Shown: positions 23,470 through 32,613 of the stretch, piece after piece
How the letters are laid out: the number at the start of each line of letters is the position of its first letter
Numbering within the stretch: the stretch's first letter is position 1
DNA from: Streptomyces sp. SID8352
Lineage (GTDB): Bacteria; Actinomycetota; Actinomycetes; Streptomycetales; Streptomycetaceae
DNA: 34,508 nt
NCBI RefSeq assembly: GCF_009862265.1
Contig: NZ_WWGX01000052.1
Coordinates: 1 to 34,508, forward strand
Direction of reading: 5' to 3'
Translations under genes and position numbers: made by a program
Notes under the pieces: generated by a model
What the model was told of the DNA's origin: nothing
What the model saw: only the letters and a program-made list of their open reading frames with translations
Databases searched by the model: none

Positions 23470-23733
23470 GACGGGCCCTCCGGGAGTACGGACATGGGCC
23501 CTTCTAGTACCCAGCCCGCCGGGATGATGTCCGGGTGGGCGGACGACTCCGTCAACTCCGGTGCGGGGCAAGGGTGTCGGGCGGCCGGTCGGATGGTTCG
23601 GTCCGGCGCCGAGCGGAGCGCGGGCAGCGGGGTCCGTTCCGGCCGGTCCGGGAAGTCCGGCCGGCTCTCCCCGCCGGTCCGCACCAGCGCCACCTCGGTG
23701 GACCCGGCCTCCGCCCCGGTGCCGTCCCGCGGA

Positions 23734-24702
23734 TCAGCGCAGGCCGAAACGGTCCGTCCAGGCGGCCATGTCGGCGGTGGTCGCGTTGCCGCCGCAGACC
23801 ACCAGCCCGACCCGGGCGCCGTCCCCGACCCGCTCCACCACGCGCCGCGCCGCGGGCAGCAGGCACCCGGCGGCCGGCTCGGTCCACAGCTTGCCGTGCT
23901 CCGCCAGGTCGACGCAGCCCGCGACGGCGTCCCGGTCCGGCACCACCAGGACCTCGTCGACCAGGGCCGCCACATGGTCGTACGTCAGCCGGGAGACGGA
24001 CGGGGCGCTCAGCGTCGTGACGATCGACGAGAGCCGCACGGGGGTGGGCCCGCCCTTCGCCAGCGCCTGCGACATGGACTCCGCGCCCTCCGTCTCCACT
24101 CCCCAGATCCGCAGGCCCGGCCGCCGCGCCCGCAGTGCCGCCGCGATCCCCGCGATCAGCCCGCCGCCCCCGATGCTCACCAGCACGTCGGTCAGCTCCC
24201 CGGCGTCCTCGGCGAACTCCAGCCCCACCGTGCCCTGCCCGGCGACCACCTGCGGGTCGTCGTAGGGGTGGACCAGGGTCAGGCCCTCCGCGCGCAGTTC
24301 GTCCACCAGGGCGAAGGCGCTGTCCATGCCGTCGGTCAGCCGGACCAGCGCGCCCGCCTCCTCGGCCGTCGCGACGGAGCGGGCGGGCGCCGTACGGGGC
24401 ATCACCACCGTGGCCCGCACCCCGAGGGCGGCGGACATCACCGCCACGGCGATCCCGTGGTTGCCGCCGCTGACCGCGACCACCCCGGCGGCCCGCTCGT
24501 CCGGCGTCAGCGACAGCAGCTTCGCCACCGCGCCCCGGGCCTTGAACGAGCCGGTGCGCTGGAGCAGTTCCAGCTTGGTGGTGACCGGGACGCCGAGCAG
24601 TCCGGACAGGCCGGGGCTCGGCACCGTGGGCGTGCGTACGACATGCCCGGCGATCCGCTCGGCGGCGGCTTCGATCTGCGTCAACCCGATCACGGCACTC
24701 AT
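23734..24702 (-). CDS. Threonine/serine dehydratase-like PLP enzyme
   Basis: The 322-aa fold-type II PLP enzyme has the lysine that holds the cofactor in QRTGSFKARGA (K54), the SGGNHG loop (78-83) and the phosphate-binding GGGGL (178-182). CGGNATTADM near the C terminus fits the family. It has no regulatory ACT domain, so it resembles catabolic threonine dehydratase or serine racemase-like proteins rather than biosynthetic IlvA. The ATG at 24702 follows GGAAGG. The reaction would be threonine to 2-oxobutanoate plus ammonia, or a similar amino acid elimination. Confidence 0.9.
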   Translation of the reverse strand: MSAVIGLTQIEAAAERIAGHVVRTPTVPSPGLSGLLGVPVTTKLELLQRTGSFKARGAVAKLLSLTPDERAAGVVAVSGGNHGIAVAVMSAALGVRATVVMPRTAPARSVATAEEAGALVRLTDGMDSAFALVDELRAEGLTLVHPYDDPQVVAGQGTVGLEFAEDAGELTDVLVSIGGGGLIAGIAAALRARRPGLRIWGVETEGAESMSQALAKGGPTPVRLSSIVTTLSAPSVSRLTYDHVAALVDEVLVVPDRDAVAGCVDLAEHGKLWTEPAAGCLLPAARRVVERVGDGARVGLVVCGGNATTADMAAWTDRFGLR

Positions 24703-25424
24703 CCTTCCGGCGCGGGCCGGCCCCGCGTCGCTCCGCAGCCTTTCGCGCGCCGCGCCGCTGGTCAACGCGAGGGGGCCGCCGGACCGCCCGGCGGCGCGGC
24801 CCGATGGTGGACGGCCGCGCGGAGCGGCCCGTGGGCGGACGGCCCGCCCCGGTGGAGCCCTCGCCCGGAGTCCCGCTCCGGTGGAGTCCCGCCCGGAGCC
24901 CCGCCCCGGCGGAGCCCCCGCCCGGAGCCCCGCTCCGGCTCACCCCCGGCGCCTTGGCCCGGAGCCCCGCCCCGCCCCGCACCCCGGCGCCTCGGTCCGG
25001 GGTCCTCGCGCGCGGGGTTGCGCCGGACAGCCCTGCCCGGGGTGCCGGATGCCGTGTCCCGCCGGAGGCAGCCCGGGAGCCGCCGCGTGGCGGGAGCCCG
25101 AGACGGCCGGTCGTCCGGGGGGGCCCGGGGTCCGAGGCCCGTTCCCGGGCCCGGGCCGCGGTGCCCCCGCACGCCCCGGCGTCTCGTCTCCCGCTGCCGC
25201 TGCCGCTGCCGCTGCCGCGACCCGTTTCGCGCCGCCGAGGTAAGCCCCGCGCGGCGCGTCGCCCCGGGCCGCCACGTACCCTTCGGTCCGTCAGGTCCGG
25301 GGGGCCGAGAGCGGTGCCCGCGCACCTCCCGCCCGGTCCGCCGACGGGCACGCCGTCGGACGCCCGGCCACCGCCGGAGCCCCCGGCGGCTCCGCGCGGT
25401 CCCGGCGGCGGCCGCATCGGCCGG
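24703..25424. repeat. GC-rich intergenic region with repeats
   Basis: About 720 bp between two minus-strand genes. At 24840-24990 a loose unit around CCCGGAGCCCCGCTCCGG recurs several times. At 25191-25217 CCGCTG is repeated about 4.5 times. Frames on either strand give only Arg/Pro/Gly/Ala text. I see no gene. The end near 25424 is the 3' side of the LuxR-type gene. Confidence 0.5.
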
Positions 25425-28367
25425 TCAGCCGGGAGTGGTCGGCTGCGGCGCGATCAGGCCCTCCCGGTAGGCGACCGCGACCGCCTCCGTACGGCTCGAC
25501 GCCTCCAGCTTGGCGAGGATGCGGGAGACATGCACGCTCGCGGTCTTGGCGCTGATGAACAGCTCCTCGCCGATCCGCCGGTTGCTGTGCCCGAGGGCGA
25601 GCAGGCGCAGCACGTCCCCCTCACGGGCGGTCAACGACGCCGCCCGCCCGTCGCCGCCCGCGCCGACGGCCAGCCCCCCGCGTCGCAGCAGGTCCTCCAG
25701 CCGCTCCCGCAGCGGCAGCGCGCCGAGCCGGTCGGCCTCCTCCCGGACGGCGTCGGCCTCGGTGGCGGCCTCCTCGCGGCGGCCCTCGGCGAGCAGGGCC
25801 TCCGCCCGGCGCAGCCGGCAGCGCGCGCGTTCGTAGGAGTCGCCGTACGCGAACGCGGCCACCGCCCGCTCCCAGGCAGCCGGGTCCGGACCGGACAGCG
25901 CCCGCGTCCACTCCGCCTCGGCGCGGGCGAGCCACGCCCGCCCCTCCGGCCCCTGCGGCAGCCCGTCCTCGCCGTGCCGGGCCGACTCCCGCGCCAATCC
26001 CACCAGTTCGTCCGCCGTGGCCCTCCACCGTCCGTCCGCCGCCGGGGCGGTCCCCACGGCGTCCGCGACCGCGCCCAGGGCGAGCGCCGCGAGGCGGACG
26101 GTGGCGGAGGGCAGGACGCCCGTCTCGTCGGTGAGCGCATCCACGGTGCTCCGTGCCCGGCGCACGGCCTCCGCGGCGTCCCCGCGCAGCCCGGCGGCGT
26201 CCGTCAGCACGATGCCCGCGACCAGGGCGGTCATCCAGTCGCAGGGCCCCTCCAGCAGGGCCCGCGCCCGGTCCGCGGCCCCGAGGTCGCCGCGCGCCAG
26301 CGCCGCGTAGAGCGCCGGGCCGGCGGTGTGGCCGCCACCCCGGGCGGCCTCCCGGGCGCCGTCCCGCGAGCCGTCCAGGAGCGTGTCCCAGTCGCCCAAC
26401 GTGTAGTGCACCAGGTGCCGCAGATAGCTCATCGCCCTCGGATACAGCGAGGACAGCAGCCCGAAGTGCCCGGCCCGCTCCAGGCCCTCCTCGGCCCGCT
26501 GGAGGCACTCGCGCAGCTCGCCGGATTCGAAGCAGCCGATCGCCAGGTTGAACAGGGCCCGCATCTCGACCTGGCCGTTGCCCGCCCGCCGGGCCAGTTC
26601 CCGCGCGCGCAGCAGCCGTTCCCGGCCCCCGGGGGTGGTCCGGCCCTCGCCCTCCAGGCCGGTCAGGGAGATCAGCAGGTCGGCCCGCGCGTCCGCGACG
26701 CCCAGCTCCTCGGCGACGGCCACGGCCCGCCGGGCGACCTCCAGGGCGACGCCGGTCTCACCGACCTGGCGCGCCGCCGCCACATGGGTGGCCGCCGCCC
26801 ACACCCACGTCGGCGACGGGGGATCGGCCGGGATCAGCGACAGGGCCTCGCTGCTGTGGGCGTGGGCGGCGCTCAGGTTGTCGACGTTCAGCAGGTTCCC
26901 GGCGAGCGTGTAGCGGACCCGTGCCGCCAGTTCCAGGTCGGAGTCCTCGCCGAGCCCGGCCAGCGCGGAGCGGGTGAGCGCCACCGCCCGGTGCAGCTCC
27001 CCGGCGTGCGCGGCGGCGGCCGAGGCCCGCAGGGTCAGCGTCACGGTGTCGGCCCCGGCCGGGCGCGCCCCGTCGGGCACCGCCGGCCAGAGGTCCAGCG
27101 CGGCCTCCACCTGCCGCAGCTCCTCGGCGGGCGCGCCCATCCGCCGGGCGTGGTCGGCCGCCTCCAGGGACGCGGCCAGCGCCCCGGGCAGGTCGTGGCT
27201 CTCCCGGTAGTGGTGCGCCCGCTCGGCGGCGCCCCCGGACGGCCCCTCGCGGCCGGTCAGCAGCCGGGCGAACGCCCCGTGCAGCCGGGCCCGTTCACCG
27301 GGCAGCAGATCGGCGTAGACCGCCTCGCGCGCCAGGGCGTGCCGGAAGGAGTAGGTGTCCCCGGAGCCCGCCACGAGGATGCGGTGCCCCACGGCCTCGC
27401 GCAGCGCCTCCTCCAACTCGGCCTCGGGCAGGGCCACGGCGTCCCGCAGCAGGTCGTGGCCGACCCGGCGCCCGGCGACGGCGGCGGTGCGCAGCACCCG
27501 CTGGGCGGTGCCGGAGAGCCGCTCGAAACGGATCAGCAGGACATCGGCCAGGCCGCTGGGCAGGCCGCCCTCGGGCAGATCCGCGGCGGCGACCAGTTCC
27601 TCCGCGTAGAAGGCGTTGCCCTCGGCGCGGTCCACGATCCGGCGGACCGCGGCCTCGGGGAGCGGCCGGTCCCGCAGCGCGCGGACCAGCCGGGCCACGT
27701 CCGCGTCGGCCAGCGGACGCAGCTCCAGCCGCTCCACCGAGGGCAGCCGGACCAGCTCCGCGAGCAGGGGACGCAGCGGATGGCGCCGGTGCAGGTCGTC
27801 GGCCCGGTACGAGGCGAGCAGGGCCAGGCGGTGGCCGGGCGCGCCGCCCGCGGGCCGCTGCAGGACCCCCCGGCTGAGCAGGAACCGCAGCAGGTCGCGG
27901 GAGGACTGGTCGGCCCAGTGCAGGTCCTCCAGGACCAGCAGCAGCGGTGCGGTCTCCGCGAGCGCGGCGAACAGGGCGGCCATGTCCTCGAACAGCCGCA
28001 GCCGCCCGGAGCGCGCGGCGTCGCCGGACGCCCCGTCGCCGCCGAGCAGCCGCCCGGCCTCCGGATGGGCGGCGAGCACGTCCGCGAACCGGCCGTCGGC
28101 GGACAGCGCGCCCAGGATCTCGGTGAACGGCAGATACGGCAGGCCCACGTCGCCCAGGTCGACGCAGTGCCCGGTGAGCACCGCCGTCCCGGCACCGGCG
28201 GCCCGCGCGGCGGCCTCGTCCAGCGTCCGCGTCTTGCCCACTCCCGCGTCCCCGGCGATCAGCACCGCTCGCGGCTCACCGGCCCGGGCGCGCTCCAGCA
28301 CGCCGTCGAGACGGGCGAGTTCGGCCCCACGGCCGACGAGGGGTCTGCCGACCGGGATCTCGGACAT
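25425..28367 (-). CDS. Large LuxR-type ATPase regulator (LAL family)
   Basis: The 980-aa protein has an N-terminal AAA/NTPase domain with Walker A GDAGVGKT (39-46) and Walker B LLLVLEDLHWAD (142-153). A long helical, TPR-like middle follows. The C-terminal LuxR helix-turn-helix is at about 915-975 (LTAREGDVLRLLALGHSNRRIGEELFISAKTASVHVSRILAKL). This is the MalT/LAL layout, in which ATP and an inducer control DNA binding; family members often activate antibiotic or sugar pathways. No biosynthetic or transport genes for it to control lie adjacent, so its targets are unknown. The start at 28367 gives VGRPLVGRGAEL right at the N terminus, as in the family. Confidence 0.93.
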   Translation of the reverse strand: MSEIPVGRPLVGRGAELARLDGVLERARAGEPRAVLIAGDAGVGKTRTLDEAAARAAGAGTAVLTGHCVDLGDVGLPYLPFTEILGALSADGRFADVLAAHPEAGRLLGGDGASGDAARSGRLRLFEDMAALFAALAETAPLLLVLEDLHWADQSSRDLLRFLLSRGVLQRPAGGAPGHRLALLASYRADDLHRRHPLRPLLAELVRLPSVERLELRPLADADVARLVRALRDRPLPEAAVRRIVDRAEGNAFYAEELVAAADLPEGGLPSGLADVLLIRFERLSGTAQRVLRTAAVAGRRVGHDLLRDAVALPEAELEEALREAVGHRILVAGSGDTYSFRHALAREAVYADLLPGERARLHGAFARLLTGREGPSGGAAERAHHYRESHDLPGALAASLEAADHARRMGAPAEELRQVEAALDLWPAVPDGARPAGADTVTLTLRASAAAAHAGELHRAVALTRSALAGLGEDSDLELAARVRYTLAGNLLNVDNLSAAHAHSSEALSLIPADPPSPTWVWAAATHVAAARQVGETGVALEVARRAVAVAEELGVADARADLLISLTGLEGEGRTTPGGRERLLRARELARRAGNGQVEMRALFNLAIGCFESGELRECLQRAEEGLERAGHFGLLSSLYPRAMSYLRHLVHYTLGDWDTLLDGSRDGAREAARGGGHTAGPALYAALARGDLGAADRARALLEGPCDWMTALVAGIVLTDAAGLRGDAAEAVRRARSTVDALTDETGVLPSATVRLAALALGAVADAVGTAPAADGRWRATADELVGLARESARHGEDGLPQGPEGRAWLARAEAEWTRALSGPDPAAWERAVAAFAYGDSYERARCRLRRAEALLAEGRREEAATEADAVREEADRLGALPLRERLEDLLRRGGLAVGAGGDGRAASLTAREGDVLRLLALGHSNRRIGEELFISAKTASVHVSRILAKLEASSRTEAVAVAYREGLIAPQPTTPG

Positions 28368-28612
28368 CCCCCCATCCTGGCATGACTCCGCCCCGCCCTG
28401 TCCTCGGCCGCCGCCCCGGCCGGGCCCGCCCCGAAGGGCCCCTGCGACGGCCGACGCGGGACGGCCGCGGTCCGCGCCGTGGGGACCGCCCCACCCCGCG
28501 GCGGAGGGGCGCGCGGAGCGGGCGCGCCGACGGCCGGGGTGCCCGCCGCGACACCCCGGTGGTGCCGTAGTGAAGACTGGGCCGCACAGGAACCCGACAC
28601 AGGAGGAACCGC

Positions 28613-29485
28613 ATGACGCGCCCGATCACGGCAGGGCTGGACGGATCGGAGGAGTCCCTGGCCGCGCTGGCCTGGGCGGCCAGGGAGGCGGTCCGCCGGG
28701 GGACCCCGCTGCACATCGCGCACGCCTGGCGGTTCGACCCGCGGGGCGGGGGCGGCGAGGGGGATCGCGAGGCACAGGAGAAGTGGGTGCTCGACGCGGT
28801 CGCCGGGGCGGCCCGCACCCTCACCGACCGGCACCCGGGGCTGGAGGTGACGACCGAGGCCCGCGAGGGCGACGCCGCCGACACCCTGCTCGCGGTGTCG
28901 GCCGACGCCGACACCCTGGTCCTCGGCTCGCGCGGGCACGGGGCCGTCGTCGGCTTCCTGCTCGGCTCCGTCGGCCAGCAGGTCATCGCCGGGGCCACCC
29001 GGCCCGTCGTCCTGGTCCGCGCCGGGGACGAGGCCAGCGCGGAGGCGTCCGGCCGCGAGATCGTCGTCGGCCAGCAGGGCGACGAGGAGGACAGCGCCGA
29101 GGTGCTGGGCTTCGCCTTCGCCACCGCCGCGGCGCGCGGTGCCTCGGTACGGGCCGTGCGCGCCTGGACGCTTCCGCCGGTCTTCGCCTACAGCCCCGGC
29201 TCGCTGCGCCTGGCCGACGAGGCCGGGGGACTGGAGCCGTACGAGCGCAAGGCGCTGGAGGAGGCGGTGCGTCCCTGGCGCGAGCGCTTCCCGGACGTGC
29301 CGGTGGTGGAGCACGTGGAGATGGGCAGTGCCGGGCAGGTGCTGCTGGCGGTGGCGGGCGGCGCCCAGCTCGTGGTGGTCGGCCGCCGGGCGCGCCGCAC
29401 CGCCGTGGGCGCGCGAATCGGCTCCGTCGCCCACGGGGTGCTGCACCACGCGCCGTGCCCGGTGGCGGTGGTACCGCACGCCTGA
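28613..29485 (+). CDS. Universal stress protein, two UspA domains
   Basis: The 290-aa protein holds two Usp folds in tandem. Domain 1 (about 3-137) begins ITAGLDGSEESLAALAWAA and ends with the ATP motif GSRGHGAVVGFLLGSVGQQV, a canonical G-2x-G-9x-GS. Domain 2 (about 147-289) ends GRRARRTAVGARIGSVAHGV, where the second Gly of the motif is Ala, so nucleotide binding may be weaker. Such proteins respond to hypoxia, redox or energy stress. Start follows AGGAGGA. It is divergent from the LuxR-type gene. Confidence 0.93.
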   Translation: MTRPITAGLDGSEESLAALAWAAREAVRRGTPLHIAHAWRFDPRGGGGEGDREAQEKWVLDAVAGAARTLTDRHPGLEVTTEAREGDAADTLLAVSADADTLVLGSRGHGAVVGFLLGSVGQQVIAGATRPVVLVRAGDEASAEASGREIVVGQQGDEEDSAEVLGFAFATAAARGASVRAVRAWTLPPVFAYSPGSLRLADEAGGLEPYERKALEEAVRPWRERFPDVPVVEHVEMGSAGQVLLAVAGGAQLVVVGRRARRTAVGARIGSVAHGVLHHAPCPVAVVPHA

Positions 29486-29502
29486 CGGGGGTGCGTGACC
29501 GC

Positions 29503-29535
29503 GTGCTCCCGGCGGTGGACCACCGCCGGGAGCAC
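29503..29535 (+). terminator. Strong hairpin terminator after the Usp gene
   Basis: A perfect 16-bp stem (GTGCTCCCGGCGGTGG / CCACCGCCGGGAGCAC) around a single base, starting 17 bp after the stop. In RNA the inner pairs would open to form the loop. Confidence 0.85.
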
Positions 29536-30260
29536 CTGGCGCCGCGCCCGAAGGCCGCCCGCTCGTGATGCCGCCTCCGTGACGCCGTGTTCGTGACGGG
29601 GGTGTCCGCGCCGGTGCGTCGGGGGCGGTCCCGGGGGCCGACCGGGTACGTCCCCGACGGGTTGGGCGGGGTGGCGTGGCGCAAGGGGTGCCGCCGGAAG
29701 CCGGCACTGCTCCGGGGGCGGGCCTCCGGGGCCGGAGCCCTCGGGCGGTGGGGCCCGCCCCCGGCGGGTGCCCCTTGAGGAGCCCGTCCCGGTTCCGTCG
29801 AACATCCCGGGCCGGTCGGGGGCGTCCCCGCCGCCGGGCCTACGGCGGCGATTCGGGCCCCGCCCCGCGGGAAGCGGTTTCACCCGGTGCGTCGGACGCG
29901 CTGGTGTGGACGGCCGCGCAGGCACTGTTCAGTAGCGGCGGGCCGGGCCCGTTGCGGAACGGCGGGCCCCGCCCGGTCCACCGGCCCGGTCACCCCCGGT
30001 CGGCGCCCCGCCGCCCCATGGGGCAGGGGGACCCGAGGCCACTTCGTACCCGTCCGTACCGGGCGATCGCGACGGCATCATTCGTACGCCCCCGTACCGG
30101 GCGATCGCGACTGCACCGGTCGCCGGGCACCAGGGAAGCGCCGGGCGGGGCAAGCACCGGGCGCCCCCGGTCGCCGTCCGCCCGGCCCGCGTCGCCACCC
30201 GCCTTCACCCCGCCTCGCCCGCGCTCACCCCGCCCACCGGACGCGAGGCGGAGCGGCGGG
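29536..30260. other. Intergenic region between convergent genes
   Basis: About 725 bp between the Usp terminator and the MarR-type gene. No frame is convincing. The only clear structure is a pair of 31-bp direct repeats near 30044-30112. Confidence 0.5.
30044..30112. repeat. Two 31-bp direct repeats, 38-bp period
   Basis: TTCGTAC plus four variable bases plus CCGTACCGGGCGATCGCGAC occurs at 30044-30074 and 30082-30112. The last 20 bases are identical and contain GCGATCGC. They lie about 150-200 bp beyond the 3' end of the MarR-type gene. Confidence 0.85.
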
Positions 30261-30758
30261 TCAGTCCTGCCCGGCCCGGGCGGAGCCCTCCGCGTGGTCC
30301 CCGGGCCAGGAGAGGCCCTCCAGCCGGGCGATGCCCTCGTTGAGCTGTGCCAGCAGGGTCAGGAACTCGCCCGTCCTGCCCGGCGTCCACCCGGTGGCGT
30401 CGATGAGGCGCGCGGTGCCCTCAAGGCTGATGTCACGGTCGGCCCTCAGCCGCTCAAGCCCCAGTTCCGTGGGCCGGAACTTGCGCGCGATACCGCCTTC
30501 GGGGTCGGGGATGCGCTCCACCAAGCCGTTCTTCAGCATGGCGCTGACCTGGCGGTTGATGGTGGAGACATCGACCTGGAAGGTGTGCGCCAGCTCCTTG
30601 AGGGTGAGCGGCTCGCTCATCTCCAGACGGGTGAGCAGGACGTACGCGGAGCGCTCCAGGCTCTGGCCGATGCGGGGGCCGCGAGCGGTGAGGAAGTGCC
30701 GGGACAGGAGCGTCAGCTCCCTCTCCAGATCGCTCAGCCGACCTTCCCGCTCCGTCAT
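30261..30758 (-). CDS. MarR-family transcriptional regulator
   Basis: The 165-aa protein has a MarR-type winged helix: SAYVLLTRLEMSEPLTLKELAHTFQVDVSTINRQVSAMLKNGLVERIPDPEGGIARKFRPTELG (about 38-100), with the wing at PDPEGG. Flanking helices form the dimer interface. Start at 30758 follows AGGGGCAGG. It is divergent from an MFS transporter and SDR gene, the usual arrangement of a repressor and the efflux genes it controls. The divergent promoter carries three evenly spaced palindromes that are its likely operators. Confidence 0.9.
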   Translation of the reverse strand: MTEREGRLSDLERELTLLSRHFLTARGPRIGQSLERSAYVLLTRLEMSEPLTLKELAHTFQVDVSTINRQVSAMLKNGLVERIPDPEGGIARKFRPTELGLERLRADRDISLEGTARLIDATGWTPGRTGEFLTLLAQLNEGIARLEGLSWPGDHAEGSARAGQD

Positions 30759-30836
30759 GACCTGCCCCTTCCCATGCCGACACCTCGCCCCATCATCGCC
30801 CATGCCGCCTGCGCCGGGCGCCGCCGCCCATCCCTA

Positions 30837-30887
30837 TTGTGCACAGTGCACGCGATGTGTACAGTGCACTGAGTGTGCATGATGCAC
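30837..30887. promoter_or_regulatory. Triple operator and promoter for the MarR/MFS pair
   Basis: Three 13-bp palindromes, GTGCACAGTGCAC (30839), GTGTACAGTGCAC (30857) and GTGCATGATGCAC (30875), start exactly 18 bp apart. A possible promoter, TTGTGC (30837-30842), a 17-bp spacer and TACAGT (30860-30865), is covered by the first two. The sequence is much less GC-rich than its surroundings. The likely ligand is the MarR-type protein encoded divergently. Confidence 0.75.
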
Positions 30888-31093
30888 ATTGCGGCCATGG
30901 CGGTCACCCGCCGGCCCCGGCCCGGAGCCGGACAGCGGATGTTCCGGGCCGGGGCCGGCGGCGGGGGCGGTCGGTCCGCCGGACCGGTCCGCCCGACGCG
31001 CACCGGTCCGGACGGCGGCGTCCACCGGACGCCGTGCGCCCTTCGCCCAGCCCGCCGACCAACCGAGACCCGGAACGCCACAAGGAGACCCTC
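30888..31093 (+). other. Long leader of the MFS gene
   Basis: About 200 bp lie between the operators and the TTG start of the transporter. GC-rich; open frames are present but none has a clear ribosome site. It may be only a long untranslated leader. Confidence 0.35.
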
Positions 31094-32563
31094 TTGCCGA
31101 CCCGTCACAGCCGAACCCCGGGGCCGGGCGCGATCACCGCGGTGATCGCCCTGAGCGGCATCGTCGTGTCCCTGATGCAGACGCTCGTCGTGCCGATCAT
31201 CCCGAAGCTCCCGGAGCTGCTGGGCGCGTCCGCGTCCGACGCCTCCTGGGTGATCACCGCCACGCTGCTCGCGGCGGCCGTGGTCACCCCCATCGCCGGA
31301 CGCCTCGGCGACATGTACGGCAAGCGGCGGGTGCTCGTCGCCAGCCTGGCCGTCCTCGTCGTGGGCTCCGTCGTCTGCGCCGTCTCGGACAGCCTGGTCC
31401 CGATGATCGTGGGCCGGGCGCTCCAGGGCCTGGCGACGGGGGTCATCCCGGTCGGCATCAGCGTCCTGCGCGACGAGCTGCCGCCCGCCCGGATCGGCGG
31501 CGCCGTGTCCCTGGTCAGCGCCACCCTCGGAGTGGGCGGCGCGATCGGCCTGCCCGTCTCGGCGGCCATCGCCCAGGGCACCGACTGGCACGTCCTGTTC
31601 TGGCTGGCCGCCGGTCTCGGCACCCTCTGCCTGGTGCTCGTGACCCTGCTGCTCTCCGAGTCCCGCCGGCTCTCCCCGGGCCGCTTCGACGTGCCGGGCG
31701 CGGCCGGACTCGCCGGCGGCCTGGTGCTCCTCCTGCTCCCCGTCACCAAGGGCGGCGACTGGGGCTGGACCAGCGTCACGACCCTGTCGCTGCTCGGGGC
31801 CGGTGTGCTCACGCTCGCGCTGTGGGCCTGGTACGAGACGCGGGTGTCCCAGCCGCTGGTCGACCTCCGGGTCACCGTCCGGCGGCCCGTGCTCTTCACC
31901 AACCTGGCCTCGGTCCTGGTCGGCTTCGCGATGTACGCCATGTCGCTGACGCTGCCCCAGCTGCTCCAGTCGCCGGAGGCCACCGGCTACGGGCTGGGGC
32001 GCTCCACCCTCGCCGCGGGCCTCGCCCTCGCGCCGGGCGGCCTCGTCATGATGGCCCTCTCGCCCGTCTCCGCCCGCATCACCGCACGCCACGGCGCCCG
32101 TACCTCCCTCCTCACCGGAGTCGCGGTCATCGGCCTCGGCTACGGCGTGGGACTGCTGCTGATGGCCGAGGTGTGGCAGATCGTCGTCACCTCCATGGTG
32201 ATCAGCGCGGGCGTGGGCATCGCCTACGCCGCCATGCCCGCCCTGATCATGGGCGCCGTGCCGGTGAGCGAGACGGCCTCCGCCAACGGGGTCAACGCGC
32301 TGATGCGCTCCATCGGCACCTCGGCGGCCAGCGCGGTCATGGCCGCGATCCTGGCGAACATGACCATGAGCCTCGGACCGGCGCACCTGCCGTCCGAGCA
32401 GGGGTTCCGGATGACCTACGTGGTGGCGGTGCTCGCCTCCGTCGCCGGTCTCCTGCTCACCCTCGCGATACCGCGCGCCCGCGCCGCGGCCGGGCACGCC
32501 GCGCACACCGAATCCGCCGCGAGCCTGCGGGACGCCCTGCCGGCCGGCACCGGAAAGCACTGA
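31094..32563 (+). CDS. MFS drug-efflux transporter (DHA2, 14-span type)
   Basis: The 489-aa membrane protein has about 14 spans, typical of the proton-driven multidrug exporters of the DHA2 group. Motif A is GRLGDMYGKRRV after the second span, followed by IVGRALQGLATGVIPVGISVLRD, then a motif C-like GGAIGLPVSAAI. The TTG at 31094 has AAGGAG seven bases upstream, and no better start gives the first span (AITAVIALSGIVVSLMQTLVVPIIP). An SDR gene follows after 50 bp in the same operon. Substrate is unknown; the SDR suggests a compound that is modified as well as exported. Confidence 0.92.
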   Translation: MPTRHSRTPGPGAITAVIALSGIVVSLMQTLVVPIIPKLPELLGASASDASWVITATLLAAAVVTPIAGRLGDMYGKRRVLVASLAVLVVGSVVCAVSDSLVPMIVGRALQGLATGVIPVGISVLRDELPPARIGGAVSLVSATLGVGGAIGLPVSAAIAQGTDWHVLFWLAAGLGTLCLVLVTLLLSESRRLSPGRFDVPGAAGLAGGLVLLLLPVTKGGDWGWTSVTTLSLLGAGVLTLALWAWYETRVSQPLVDLRVTVRRPVLFTNLASVLVGFAMYAMSLTLPQLLQSPEATGYGLGRSTLAAGLALAPGGLVMMALSPVSARITARHGARTSLLTGVAVIGLGYGVGLLLMAEVWQIVVTSMVISAGVGIAYAAMPALIMGAVPVSETASANGVNALMRSIGTSAASAVMAAILANMTMSLGPAHLPSEQGFRMTYVVAVLASVAGLLLTLAIPRARAAAGHAAHTESAASLRDALPAGTGKH

Positions 32564-32613
32564 GACCGGGGGCTTCCCGCCCACCGGCAGTACCAGCAAG
32601 GAGAAGTACCACC

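Noticed and set aside
25274..25279. Minus-strand GGGTAC between the LuxR-type and dehydratase genes
   Set aside because: The -35 positions do not fit GNNT and the dehydratase start is more than 550 bp away.
22783..25470. 895-codon plus-strand frame over the SsgA-like and dehydratase genes
   Set aside because: Antisense to two well-supported genes and of biased Arg/Pro/Gly composition.
24804..28385. 1193-codon plus-strand frame opposite the LuxR-type gene
   Set aside because: Shadow frame; domain evidence is all on the minus strand.
29644..29649. GGGTAC as a further SigB-type promoter
   Set aside because: No GNNT at the required 14-16 bp distance and no gene downstream.
31133..31148. Palindrome GATCACCGCGGTGATC near the MFS start
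   Set aside because: It lies within coding sequence for the first membrane span (AITAVIAL) and is explained by codon use.
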